From: JAUYIV01 sp040882645
GTDB lineage: Bacteria; Actinomycetota; Acidimicrobiia; Spongiisociales; UBA11373
Assembly: GCA_040882645.1 (NCBI GenBank)
Contig: JBBEAX010000052.1
Location: 1 to 64,000 of the forward strand
DNA: 64,000 nt
Reading direction: 5' to 3'
Shown in pieces: positions 50,770-59,680 of the stretch (position 1 is the first letter of the stretch; the number at the start of each line of letters is the position of its first letter). A program made the position numbers and the translations under genes. Under the pieces are notes generated by a model. It did no database searches. It was given only the letters and a program-made list of their open reading frames with translations, and was not told the origin of the DNA.

Positions 50770-52122
50770 CTACCCAATCGGCAAGCGTTCGAGAATGGCG
50801 TGGCGGATCCGGGGGCGGCGGCCGGTCTGCTCGGCCCGGTCGATCGACTCGGTGAGGATCCGGCCCAGGTTCACCCCGGTCCACCTGAGCGGCTCGGGCT
50901 CCCACTTGCGCGACCGGTGACCCACCCAGGGCAGATCGGCCAGATCGGATCGCCGGTCGAGGATGAGATCGCGCAGGGTGCGGCCGGCCAGGTTCGCCGC
51001 GGCGACCCCTTGACCCACATAGCCACCGGCGGCTGCCTCCCCGCTCGCACGATCGAAGCGGATCGATGGCTGCCAGTCACGCGGTATCGCCAGGGGGCCG
51101 CCCCAGGCCGCCTCGATCTCGGTGCGGGCGAGCGCGGGGAACATGGCACGCAGCGTGCGCCCCAGGTAGTCGAACACGTCGGGCTCGTGGTCGAAGCCGG
51201 GCCGGATCCGTGACCCGTAGTGATACGGCGCACCCCGGCCCCCGAAGGCAATCCGCCCGTCGGCGGTGCGCTGCCCGTAGACGATGAGGTGGCGGCCGTC
51301 GGAGAAGGTCTCCCGCTCCCCCAGCCCGATCTCGCTCCAGGTGCCTGCGTCCAACGGCTCGGTGACGATCATCAGCGAGTAGACCGGGATCACCGCCCGG
51401 GTGTGCTGCCGATAGGCCTCCGTGGCCCGGACGACGATCGGCGCCCGGACCAACCCGCCCGCGGTCCTGACCCCGCCCGGGACGATCGTCCCCGGGCTGA
51501 GCTCGTAGACCTGCACCCCCCGGCGCTCGCACGCCTCGGCGAGACCCAGCACCAACCGGGCGGGTTCGAGCGCGGCGCAGTGCGGGGTGTAGGTGGCACC
51601 CTTGACCACCGCCGGCCGGATCCGCTCGTGGGTCTCAACCGCATCCAGCCACCGCAAATCCTCGCGGCCGAAACCCGCTTCATGCTTGATCGCCACCGCC
51701 CGGCGCAGGTTGTGCACCTGGGCGTCGCAGGTGGCCACGACCACGGTGCCTCCCCGATGGAAGTCGCAGTCGATGCTCTCGGCGTCGAGGACCCGTTCCA
51801 TCTCGCCGAGCGTCTCGTACATCGCGACTTGGAGGCGGCGGGCGGCGTCGCGGCGCTTCGGATCTGCCAAAGCCTTGTCGAGCCCGGCCAGTTTGCCCGA
51901 CGCCCAACCGCCATTGCGCCCGGATGCCCCGAACCCCACGCGCTCGGCTTCCAGCACCGCGATGCGCAGGGAGGGGTCGGCCTCCGCCAGGTAGTAGGCG
52001 GTCCACAGCCCGGTGTATCCCGCCCCCACGATGCACACGTCGACATCGAGGTCTCGCTCGAGCCGGGATCGCACCGGTCGCTCGGCACGCGACATCCAGA
52101 ACGAGACCGGTTCGGCACGCAT
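50770..52122 (-). CDS. FAD-dependent amine/amino-acid oxidase (DAO family)
   Basis: A 450-residue FAD oxidoreductase. The dinucleotide motif is VCIVGAGYTGLWTAYYLAE (residues ~29-47), with ERVGFGASGRNGGWASGKLA just after, the typical DAO second motif seen in PuuB and related gamma-glutamylputrescine oxidases. The C terminus has GGYVGQGVAAANLAGRTLRD, which contacts FAD. In a locus with a Pot importer and two aldehyde dehydrogenases it most likely oxidises a polyamine derivative to an aldehyde. ATG 52122 was chosen. The 163-base spacer upstream holds heptamer repeats. Confidence 0.84.
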   Translation of the reverse strand: MRAEPVSFWMSRAERPVRSRLERDLDVDVCIVGAGYTGLWTAYYLAEADPSLRIAVLEAERVGFGASGRNGGWASGKLAGLDKALADPKRRDAARRLQVAMYETLGEMERVLDAESIDCDFHRGGTVVVATCDAQVHNLRRAVAIKHEAGFGREDLRWLDAVETHERIRPAVVKGATYTPHCAALEPARLVLGLAEACERRGVQVYELSPGTIVPGGVRTAGGLVRAPIVVRATEAYRQHTRAVIPVYSLMIVTEPLDAGTWSEIGLGERETFSDGRHLIVYGQRTADGRIAFGGRGAPYHYGSRIRPGFDHEPDVFDYLGRTLRAMFPALARTEIEAAWGGPLAIPRDWQPSIRFDRASGEAAAGGYVGQGVAAANLAGRTLRDLILDRRSDLADLPWVGHRSRKWEPEPLRWTGVNLGRILTESIDRAEQTGRRPRIRHAILERLPIG

Positions 52123-52158
52123 GAACAGAGAGTAAGCCGTCTGCCTTTCGCAAGAAGG

Positions 52159-52283
52159 GCTACCCGCCGCCCGCTGCCAGCCTCCCGCAAGAACGATCGG
52201 GCGCCAGCGCCCCTCCACCGACCGGCTGCTACCGGCAGCGGCTGCGGATCGCAGTTTCTTGCCGGTAGCGGGTGGCGGGCAGC
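52159..52283. repeat. Inverted pair of GCTACCC-type heptamer arrays
   Basis: On the left, five units: GCTACCC, GCCGCCC, GCTGCCA, GCCTCCC, GCAAGAA (52159-52193). On the right the complement: TTCTTGC, CGGTAGC, GGGTGGC, GGGCAGC (52256-52283). Both arrays end in the same GCAAGAA cap and point towards each other, with small hairpins between (for instance GCTGC-TACCG-GCAGC). They fill the spacer between the FAD-oxidase and amidohydrolase genes. No gene is supported there. Confidence 0.8.
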
Positions 52284-52285
52284 GA

Positions 52286-53899
52286 TCAGGCTTCGAAAAC
52301 CACCTCTCCCCCGATCACCGTCATGCCCACACCGATCGAGGCGATGTCGGCGGAGGTGAACGGGTTGCCGTCGAGAACGGCCAGGTCGGCGATGGCCCCG
52401 GGGCGGATCGTGCCCCGGTCGCCATCGAGATGGTTCACGAATGCCGACCCGGCAGTGAACGCCGCCAGGGCGTCGGCCACCGAGATTCGCTCATCGGGCA
52501 GGAATGGGGGACGCGAGTCGTCACCGATGACCTTGCGATTCACCGCGGCATCGACCTGCTGCATGACGTCTGGCGTGGTCACCGACCAGTCGCTCCCCAT
52601 CGCCAGCATGCCTCCGGCATCGAGGATGCTGCGGAACGGGTATTGGTGACCCCGACATTGTGGATCGAGAAACGGCATCGTCATCACGTCCATGGCGTCG
52701 TCGTGGCAGGCCCACAGCGCCTGGGCATTGGCCACCGCGCCCACCTCCCGAAAACGAGGGATGTCGTCGGGATCGACCACCTGGATGTGGGCGAGGTGGG
52801 GACGGAGGTCGGTGGGGTGGCCGATCCGGGCATTCGCCGCGGCGACGGCGTCGAGCGCCCCGCGCACCGCCGCGTCGCCCAGGGCATGGAAGTGCGGTTG
52901 GAATCCGCGCCGCATCACCGCCTCCACGATGTCGGGGAGGGCTGCTGGGTCGATGTGATCCGAACCCGTGTTGGTGGTGGATCGGCCCTGATCGTCTAGG
53001 TACGGCAACAGCATTCGCGCGGTGAAGTTCTCGCAGACGCCGTCGAGCATCAGCTTCACTGAGCCGGCGTCGTACCGGTCCACGGAGCCGCGCCGACGAT
53101 CCTCGAAGTCCTCCAATTGATCCATGCCGTCATCCGGCTCCCACCAATGGGCTCCCCGCACCGAGACCCGCAGCCTGCCATCGGCGGCGAGCCGGGCGTA
53201 GGACTCGTGGAGTCGGCGGCCCACCGCAGCGTCCTGCCAGGCGGTGATGCCGAGTGAGATCAGGTGCTCCTGGGCGGCAAGCAGGGCGCGTTCGATGTCC
53301 TCGTCGGTTTCGGGAGGCAGGGCACGCTCGATCAAGTCCATGGCGCCCTCCTGGAGGGTCCCCTGCGGCGTCCCATCCGGCAGCCGTTCGATCCGGCCGA
53401 AGGCCGGATCCGGGGTGGTCAGATCGATACCGGCCGCAGCGAAGGCCCTGGTGTTGGCCCATCCCGCATGTCCATCGGCGACTCGCAGATAGGCGGGTCG
53501 ATCAGGCACCAGGGCGTCGAGGAGATCGCGGGTTGGCATCCCCCGCTCGAACCAGTCGAACCGCCACCCGCCGCCAGTCACCCAGGATCGGTCGGGATTC
53601 TCGACGGCGTAGCGGCTGATCAGGGCCTCGGCGTCGCCGCGGACGGCGGTGCCGGACAGATCACAACCAAGCATGTTCCGCCCCGCCGTAGCGGGGTGCA
53701 CGTGGGCATCCTGAAAGCCGGGCAACAGCACGCGCCCGTCGAGGTCGATCACCCGGGTGTTCGGCCCGATCGATCGGTCGACCTCCGATCCGCCCACCGA
53801 TGAGATCCGTGCTCCGGCCACACCGACTGACCTAGCCCACGACCGCGCCGCGTCGGCACGAAAGACGGACCCGTTGCGAAAGACGAGGTCGGCCGCCAT
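52286..53899 (-). CDS. YtcJ-like amidohydrolase
   Basis: A 537-residue metal-dependent hydrolase of the YtcJ/AepA group (amidohydrolase superfamily). Metal-binding motifs include LLPGFQDAHVHPATAG near residue 62, a later QPHFHALGDAAVRGALDAV and LAHIQVVDPDDIPRFREVGA, with a C-terminal GTIRPGAIADLAVLDGNPF. Members cleave N-acyl or amide bonds of exoenzyme or amine compounds; the exact substrate is unknown. In this operon it may release an amine from an N-acylated polyamine (inference). It follows the potD gene by 48 bases. Confidence 0.86.
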   Translation of the reverse strand: MAADLVFRNGSVFRADAARSWARSVGVAGARISSVGGSEVDRSIGPNTRVIDLDGRVLLPGFQDAHVHPATAGRNMLGCDLSGTAVRGDAEALISRYAVENPDRSWVTGGGWRFDWFERGMPTRDLLDALVPDRPAYLRVADGHAGWANTRAFAAAGIDLTTPDPAFGRIERLPDGTPQGTLQEGAMDLIERALPPETDEDIERALLAAQEHLISLGITAWQDAAVGRRLHESYARLAADGRLRVSVRGAHWWEPDDGMDQLEDFEDRRRGSVDRYDAGSVKLMLDGVCENFTARMLLPYLDDQGRSTTNTGSDHIDPAALPDIVEAVMRRGFQPHFHALGDAAVRGALDAVAAANARIGHPTDLRPHLAHIQVVDPDDIPRFREVGAVANAQALWACHDDAMDVMTMPFLDPQCRGHQYPFRSILDAGGMLAMGSDWSVTTPDVMQQVDAAVNRKVIGDDSRPPFLPDERISVADALAAFTAGSAFVNHLDGDRGTIRPGAIADLAVLDGNPFTSADIASIGVGMTVIGGEVVFEA

Positions 53900-53947
53900 C
53901 AGGGTGGGCGGGGAGGACGCCCGGCCTTCCGGACGTCCCCCGACGCC

Positions 53948-55036
53948 TCAGCTCTTGGCTTCCGCCAACTTGTCGGTGAAGTTGATCTCGTAATCACCGG
54001 TATCGGTGATCACCTCGAGGTTGGCGGTGGCGGTCCCGGCATAGAAGTCGACGACTTCCTCTTCGATGAACGGCGTGGCCGCCTCGTTGGGACTGCCGTA
54101 GTAGTTCCAATTGGTCAAGGCCGCCCCGTTCTCGGCATCCAGCAGGAAGTCGATGAACGTGTGGGCGGTACAAGGCGCGTTCGATACGGTCGGGATCGCC
54201 AGGTTGTCGATCCAGAGCGTCGCCCCCTCCTCGGGGAGGACATACACGAAGTTGTCCGGGTCGTCGGCCTCGCTGATCGCCACGATCATGTTGCCCGAGT
54301 AGCCGTGGGCCACAGCAACCTCGCCGTTCACCAGGTTCTCGTCGTACTGGTCGGAGTCGAACGTGGTGATGTACGCCTTGGCGTCCTTGACCAGCTGGGT
54401 GGCCTCTTCGAGATGTTCCAGGGTCGTGTCGTTGAGTGAGTACCCGAGATATTCGAGGGCAGCGCCCATCGTCTCGCGCGGGTCGTTCAGCAGCGAGACA
54501 CCGCCGGCGAAGTGCTGGGTGATCTCTGGGTCGAATACCAGTGCCCAACTCTCGACGAAGTACTCGCCTACCGCCTCCAGGTTCACCCCGAGCCCGGTGG
54601 TGCCGTATTGGTAGGCGACCGAGTACTCGCCGTTCGGGTCATAAGGCTGGGTGCGGAAGTCCTCGGCCAGGTTGCCGTAGTTCGCCAGGGCGTCCTTGTC
54701 GAGGGCATACAGCAGGCCTTCGTCGATCATGATCTTGATCATGTAATCGGAAGGCACCACGAGGTCGTAGGCCACCCCTGACTGGAGCTGGGCGAGCATC
54801 GCTTCATTGGATTCGTAGAACGACTCAACCACATCGACGCTGTACTCGGCTTCGAACGCCGCGATCAGGTCGGGGTCCATGTACTCGGACCAGTTGTAGA
54901 AGTTGAGGGTGGTGCCGTCGATCTGGCCTACGTCGCACGCCAGCGCCTCGTCCCCGCTATCCGAGTCGTCGCCGCAGGCAGCCACCACCAGCACCAACGC
55001 GGCCGCTAGAGCGGCAAATTCACGAATCCGTTTCAT
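53948..55036 (-). CDS. potD: Polyamine ABC transporter substrate-binding lipoprotein
   Basis: A 362-residue binding protein of the PotD/PotF family. A lipobox VVAACGDD (Cys near residue 21) anchors it to the membrane. The mature protein starts LNFYNWSEYMDPDLIAAFEA, a hallmark of putrescine and spermidine binding proteins, and keeps YDLVVPSDYMI and GVNLEAVGEY. It would deliver putrescine or spermidine to PotBC. GGGAGAGAG precedes ATG 55036. Several Asp and Glu residues lie in binding-site loops, but the exact ligand is uncertain. Confidence 0.9.
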   Translation of the reverse strand: MKRIREFAALAAALVLVVAACGDDSDSGDEALACDVGQIDGTTLNFYNWSEYMDPDLIAAFEAEYSVDVVESFYESNEAMLAQLQSGVAYDLVVPSDYMIKIMIDEGLLYALDKDALANYGNLAEDFRTQPYDPNGEYSVAYQYGTTGLGVNLEAVGEYFVESWALVFDPEITQHFAGGVSLLNDPRETMGAALEYLGYSLNDTTLEHLEEATQLVKDAKAYITTFDSDQYDENLVNGEVAVAHGYSGNMIVAISEADDPDNFVYVLPEEGATLWIDNLAIPTVSNAPCTAHTFIDFLLDAENGAALTNWNYYGSPNEAATPFIEEEVVDFYAGTATANLEVITDTGDYEINFTDKLAEAKS

Positions 55037-55074
55037 CGATCTCTCTCCCATGCTTTGACAATTTTTTCGCAACG

Positions 55075-55932
55075 TCATTGGCCATCGCCGATCGGGGTGA
55101 CTCTAGTTCTCGAGGTCCTCTGCAGGCCGAGCGACAAGGCGACAAGCACCATCGATGCCACCAGCATCAGCGTGCTGATCGCGTTGATGAGCGGCGTCAC
55201 TCCCCGCCTCACCAGACCAAATACATAAACCGGCAGGGTGGTCGCGCCCGGGCCGGCCACGAAGCTGGTCACGACGACGTCGTCCAATGACAAGGTCAGG
55301 GCCAGCAGAGCCCCCCCGAGGACTCCCGGGAGGATGAGCGGCAGGGTGACGCGGCGGAAGGTCTGCCACCGAGAGGCATAGAGGTCGGCGGCGGCTTCTT
55401 CCAACCGGGGATCCATCATGCCCAACCGGGCCCGGACGACCACTGCCACGAACGAGATGTTGAACGCGATGTGGCTCAGCGAAATCGTGGTCACCCCGAA
55501 CGAGGGGCGGAAACCCAGGGCCGAGTCGAGGAACTGGAAACCCTGGGCGAAGAAGAGCAGGAGCATCACCGCCATCGTCACGTCCGGAATGATGATGGGC
55601 AGGTAGACGAGGCCATCGAAGGCTCGCTGACCGCGATAGCGGAACCGCTCCAACGACAGTGCCGCCATCGTCCCCAGGACCGTCGACACCAGGGTGCTGA
55701 TCACCGCGACGATGACCGAGATCTTGATCGCGTTCAGCACTGCGTCGTTCGAGAGCACATCGCGGTACCACCGCAGTGAAGGCTCGGTCCAGATTCCGAC
55801 ATTGTTGTTCTCGTTGAACGAGAACACGATCAGCACGAGGATCGGGGCGTAGAAGAACGCGTAGACGATCCACGCATTGGTTGCGAGCAGCCGCTCCGAC
55901 GGGCTCTTGGGCCGCAGCCCTACGGCGCTCAT
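55075..55932 (-). CDS. potC: Polyamine ABC transporter permease, PotC type
   Basis: A 285-residue permease with six membrane helices. After YAFFYAPILVLIVFSFNENN come the ABC permease contact loop in EEAAADLYASRWQTFRRVTL and the C-terminal VYVFGLVRRGVTPLINAIST, which is typical of PotC/PotI. It pairs with PotB in the membrane. Its ATG at 55932 overlaps the potB stop (ATGA). Confidence 0.92.
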   Translation of the reverse strand: MSAVGLRPKSPSERLLATNAWIVYAFFYAPILVLIVFSFNENNNVGIWTEPSLRWYRDVLSNDAVLNAIKISVIVAVISTLVSTVLGTMAALSLERFRYRGQRAFDGLVYLPIIIPDVTMAVMLLLFFAQGFQFLDSALGFRPSFGVTTISLSHIAFNISFVAVVVRARLGMMDPRLEEAAADLYASRWQTFRRVTLPLILPGVLGGALLALTLSLDDVVVTSFVAGPGATTLPVYVFGLVRRGVTPLINAISTLMLVASMVLVALSLGLQRTSRTRVTPIGDGQ

Positions 55933-56819
55933 GCGTTTTTGGCTCCCGAGCGGAAGTAGATGACCGTCCCGGCCAGCATCACGACCATGATTCCGAACGA
56001 AAGGGCCGCTCCGAACGGCTGATTACGCGCGGCGAGGAACTGGCTGACGATGTAGTCACCGATCAGCACGTCGGTCGCACCTCCGAGGATGGCCGGGGTC
56101 ACATAGGCCCCGAGCGCGGGGATGAAGACCAGGATCGATCCGGCGATCACCCCGGGCCGCGACAGCGGCCATGTCACCCTCCGAAAGGCCTGCCACCCGC
56201 TGGCGTAGAGATCCCGGGCGGCCTCCACCAGGCTCCAGTCCATTCGCTCCAGGGCGGCGTAGAGGGGCAGCACCATGAAGGGAAGAAACCCGTACACCAG
56301 GCCGATGAGGACCGCGGTGTTGGTGAACAGCAGCCGGATTGGCTCCCCGCCCATCGCCTGCGCCAGTTGGGAAAGGGGGCCGTCGCTGCCGAGGAGCACC
56401 TTCCAGGCGTAGGTGCGAACCAGGAAGTTCGACCAGAACGGGATCATCACCAACACCAGCAGGACGTTGCGAACCCGAGGACCGCGGGTGGCGATGTAAT
56501 AGGCGAACGGGTACGAGACCGCCAGGCATATCACGGTCGTGATCAACGCGAGGACGAAGGAACGGCGGAAGATGTCGAAGACCAGTGGGTCGAATAGCCG
56601 CCGATAGCTGTCCAGGTTCCAGCCTTCCAGCACGGTACGCCCGGTGGAACTCCGGGTGGCAAAGGAGTACACGAACACGATCACCAGTGGAACCAGGAAG
56701 AACACCATCAGATAGGCCCAGGCCGGCAGCGCGATGAAGAACCCGCGGCGTGCCTCGGCCTTGCGGGCAGCCGTCTCCAGCTCGGGGCGGGCGGACTCGA
56801 CGATGGCGTCGGGGCTCAA
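55929..56819 (-). CDS. potB: Polyamine ABC transporter permease, PotB type
   Basis: A 296-residue permease with six membrane helices and the inner-membrane loop EAARDLYASGWQAFRRVTWP, which meets PotA. Other PotB marks are FSFATRSSTGRTV-type spacing after the first helix (here VYSFATRSSTGRTVLEGWNL) and TPAILGGATDVLIGDYI. TTG 56819 overlaps the potA stop; the frame is open to a GTG at 56852 inside potA. No strong ribosome site is seen, so translation may depend on coupling to potA. Confidence 0.9.
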   Translation of the reverse strand: MSPDAIVESARPELETAARKAEARRGFFIALPAWAYLMVFFLVPLVIVFVYSFATRSSTGRTVLEGWNLDSYRRLFDPLVFDIFRRSFVLALITTVICLAVSYPFAYYIATRGPRVRNVLLVLVMIPFWSNFLVRTYAWKVLLGSDGPLSQLAQAMGGEPIRLLFTNTAVLIGLVYGFLPFMVLPLYAALERMDWSLVEAARDLYASGWQAFRRVTWPLSRPGVIAGSILVFIPALGAYVTPAILGGATDVLIGDYIVSQFLAARNQPFGAALSFGIMVVMLAGTVIYFRSGAKNA

Positions 56820-57880
56820 TTCGCAACGACGATCGTCGCCGCCTGGTCCCACCCCACCACCACCCGGTCGGCGGTGTGGAACAGTTCCACCCCGGGGCGG
56901 TTCTCCTCCTTCACCTCGACCACGCCCGCAGGCGTGTCGACCTCGTAATAAAAGACGTCCCCGTAGTAGATCCGCCTGATGACCGAGCCCTCGACCCGGT
57001 TGAGACCGTCGGGAATGTGCTCGCTGGGGCCATAGAGCTCCAACCGCTCGGGCCTCACCGCCATCGTGACATCCTGACCGGCGGCCGCCCCGGTCTCGGC
57101 CTTGACGACCAAGCCTCCGAGCAAGCGCACCGAGTGATGATCGACCACGCTGGCAGGCAGCAGGTTGATCTCGCCGATGAAGTCGGCCACAAAGCGTGAT
57201 GAGGGACGCTCGTAGATCTCTTCTGGCGTACCCACCTGCAGCAGCCGGCCACCACTCATGACCCCGATCCGGTCGCTCATGGTGAGCGCTTCCTCCTGGT
57301 CGTGGGTGACATAGATGAAGGTGATGCCCACCCGCTCCTGGAGGACCTTGAGCTCCACCTGCATCGCCTGCCGCAGCTTGAGATCGAGAGCGCCGAGCGG
57401 CTCGTCCAGCAGCAACACCTCTGGCTCGTTGACGAGAGCGCGGGCGAGCGCCACCCGCTGCTGCTGGCCACCAGAAAGCTGGCTCGAGGAGGCTTCCGCC
57501 CGGTCGGAGAGCTGAACCATGTCGAGTGCCCGCTTCACCCGCTGTTCAGCCTCGGTCTTGCCGACATCCTTCATCCGCAACCCGAATCCGACGTTCTCGG
57601 CGACGTTCATGTGCGGGAAGAGGGCATATGACTGGAAGACGGTGTTGACCGGACGCTTGTTCGGCGGCAGCAGGCCCATCTCGACGCCGTGGATCTTCAA
57701 AGAGCCCGAGGTCGGGAACTCGAACCCGGCGATCATTCGCAGCGTCGTGGTCTTGCCGCACCCGCTCGGGCCAAGGAGGGAGAAGAACTCACCGTCCTCG
57801 ATGGCGAGGTTGAGGTCGTTGACCGCGTGAACGTCGCCGAACGCCTTCGACACGTCCTGCATCTCGACCGCGACTCTCAC
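56816..57880 (-). CDS. potA: Polyamine ABC transporter ATP-binding protein
   Basis: A 354-residue ABC ATPase: Walker A GPSGCGKTTTLR (~residues 37-48), FQSYALFPHMNVAENVGFGL, signature QLSGGQQQRVALARAL, Walker B EVLLLDEPLGALDLKLRQ, then the switch VTHDQEEAL and a C-terminal TOBE-like regulatory domain (VTMAVRPERLELYG). This is the PotA layout for putrescine/spermidine uptake. GTG 57880 has GGGAGG eight bases upstream. The gene follows an aldehyde dehydrogenase by 112 bases on the same strand. Confidence 0.92.
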   Translation of the reverse strand: MRVAVEMQDVSKAFGDVHAVNDLNLAIEDGEFFSLLGPSGCGKTTTLRMIAGFEFPTSGSLKIHGVEMGLLPPNKRPVNTVFQSYALFPHMNVAENVGFGLRMKDVGKTEAEQRVKRALDMVQLSDRAEASSSQLSGGQQQRVALARALVNEPEVLLLDEPLGALDLKLRQAMQVELKVLQERVGITFIYVTHDQEEALTMSDRIGVMSGGRLLQVGTPEEIYERPSSRFVADFIGEINLLPASVVDHHSVRLLGGLVVKAETGAAAGQDVTMAVRPERLELYGPSEHIPDGLNRVEGSVIRRIYYGDVFYYEVDTPAGVVEVKEENRPGVELFHTADRVVVGWDQAATIVVAN

Positions 57881-57992
57881 TCGGCCACCTCCCGGAGACG
57901 GGCGATGCTACGCAACGGCGTCGGACCCCGTCACGTCCGAGCCAGCTTCGCCTGCTTGAGGGTGTCGACCCGGTCGGGGGAGATCGTGGCGG

Positions 57993-59432
57993 TCACTGCT
58001 TGATCACCACGTGCTTGCTGATCGTGTAATCGAGCACCGCCTCCTCGGACAGGTCCTTGCCAAACCCGGACTGCTTGAACCCGCCGTGGGGGAACTCCGA
58101 GGTGATGGGCAGGTGGTCGTTGATCCACACCGTGCCGAATTCGAGATCGCGGGCCATCCGCATCGCCCGGCCGGTGTCCTTGGTCCACACCGATGCCGCC
58201 AGGCCATAGAGCACGTCATTGCCGTACTCGATCGCCTGCTCCTCCGAATCGATCGGCAGCATGACCAGCACGGGGCCGAACACCTCGTCCTGGACGATCT
58301 CCGACCGCTGGTCGGCGTCGGTGATGACCGTGGGCTCGAAGTAGTAGCCCTTGTCGAGACCCTGCGGAGTGCCTCCGCCGACCACCACCTTGCCGCCGGC
58401 CGACTTCGCCCGGTCGACGAAGCCGCGCACCCGCTCCAACTGACGCGCCGAGATGAGCGGACCCATCGATACGTCGGCGTCGTAGGGCCCGCCCACCTTT
58501 ACCGCGCTCATTGCCCCGGCCACGGCGTCGACCGCCTCGGCGTAGCGGCTCCGCTCGACATACACCCGGGTGGCCGCGGTGCAGTCCTGACCGGAGTTGA
58601 AGGTGGCGCCGACAGTGGCCCCGCCTGCCAACGCCTCGATGTCGGCGTCGTCGAAAACCAGCAACGGTGCCTTGCCCCCGAGTTCGAGGTGCACCCGCTT
58701 GAGCGTCTCGGCCGCAGTCGCCATCACCCGCTTGCCGGCGGGGGTGGAGCCGGTGAGCGACACCATGCGGACGTCGGGGTGCTCGACGATCGCCTGGCCG
58801 ACATCGTTGCCACCGGTGACCACGTTGAACACCCCGTCGGGGATCCCCGCCTCTTTCGACATCTCGGCGAGCATCAGGGTGGTCCGAGGCGTGGTCGGGG
58901 CGGGCTTGAGCACCACGGTGCACCCGGCGGCGAGCGCCGGACCGATCTTCCACACCGCCATGTTCAGCGGGTAGTTCCACGGGGTGATCTGGCCGACGAC
59001 GCCCACCGGCTCGCGGCGCAACATCGAGGTGTATCCCTTGAGGAAGTCTCCAGCGGCGGTGCCCGCCCAGCTGCGGGCGGCGGCGGCAAAGAACTTCAGG
59101 TTGTCGACCGAGAAAGGCACATCGCTCCCGAGGCTCATCGACTGGTACGGCTTGCCGGTGTCCTCGCTCTCGATGCGGGCAAAGTCTTCGGCGCGTTGCT
59201 CGAGCAGCGACGCCAGCTTGTGGAGGGCCTCGGACCGCTCAGCAGGAGCCGCCTTCGACCACTCTCCCCCGTAGAAGGCCGTGCGCGCTGCCTGAACCGC
59301 TCGATCCACGTCGCCACGGGTCGACTCGGTCACCTGATCGACCACTTCGCCATTCGACGGGTTCTCGACCTCGACGGAGACCCCGCCGTCGCTGTCCTGC
59401 CACCCACCACCGATCCACAGCCGCCAACCCAT
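57993..59432 (-). CDS. Aminobutyraldehyde-type aldehyde dehydrogenase
   Basis: A 479-residue NAD-dependent aldehyde dehydrogenase. Catalytic residues are Glu250 (VHLELGGKAP) and Cys284 (FNSGQDCTAATRVYVE), with ITPWNYPLNMAVWKIGPALA before. The GQDCTAATRVYV stretch resembles 4-aminobutyraldehyde and betaine-aldehyde dehydrogenases (PatD-like). With the Pot importer it would turn putrescine-derived aldehyde into GABA. GGGAGG lies five bases before ATG 59432. Heptamer repeats fill the spacer upstream. Confidence 0.86.
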   Translation of the reverse strand: MGWRLWIGGGWQDSDGGVSVEVENPSNGEVVDQVTESTRGDVDRAVQAARTAFYGGEWSKAAPAERSEALHKLASLLEQRAEDFARIESEDTGKPYQSMSLGSDVPFSVDNLKFFAAAARSWAGTAAGDFLKGYTSMLRREPVGVVGQITPWNYPLNMAVWKIGPALAAGCTVVLKPAPTTPRTTLMLAEMSKEAGIPDGVFNVVTGGNDVGQAIVEHPDVRMVSLTGSTPAGKRVMATAAETLKRVHLELGGKAPLLVFDDADIEALAGGATVGATFNSGQDCTAATRVYVERSRYAEAVDAVAGAMSAVKVGGPYDADVSMGPLISARQLERVRGFVDRAKSAGGKVVVGGGTPQGLDKGYYFEPTVITDADQRSEIVQDEVFGPVLVMLPIDSEEQAIEYGNDVLYGLAASVWTKDTGRAMRMARDLEFGTVWINDHLPITSEFPHGGFKQSGFGKDLSEEAVLDYTISKHVVIKQ

Positions 59433-59485
59433 CCTGACCTCCCAATGAATTGGCACGAGACGCTACTAGCAGTCGTCGGTCCTCC

Positions 59486-59667
59486 GTCACCAGTCACCAG
59501 TCACCAGTCACCAGTCACCAGTCACCAGAAGGAGGGCCGCGCTTCGCTCGGCCGCGGTTGGAGCGCGATGAGCGAAAGGCGAAAGGCGAAACCCGGTTCG
59601 GAGCCCTCTTGCGGATAGTGGGTAGCGTGGCCGGCCGGAGGCCGGCCCAAGGCGGCCGATGGCCGCC
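59486..59667. repeat. Heptamer arrays and triloop hairpins between two aldehyde dehydrogenase genes
   Basis: Six exact GTCACCA heptamers (59486-59527) are followed by GCGAAAG, GCGAAAG, GCGAAAC (59572-59592). On the minus strand GCTACCC, ACTATCC, GCAAGAG occurs at 59606-59626. Two perfect triloop hairpins follow: GGCCGGCC-GGA-GGCCGGCC (59629-59647) and GGCGGCC-GAT-GGCCGCC (59651-59667). The 248-base spacer contains no supported gene. Confidence 0.8.
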
Positions 59668-59680
59668 CGGCAGCGGCTTC

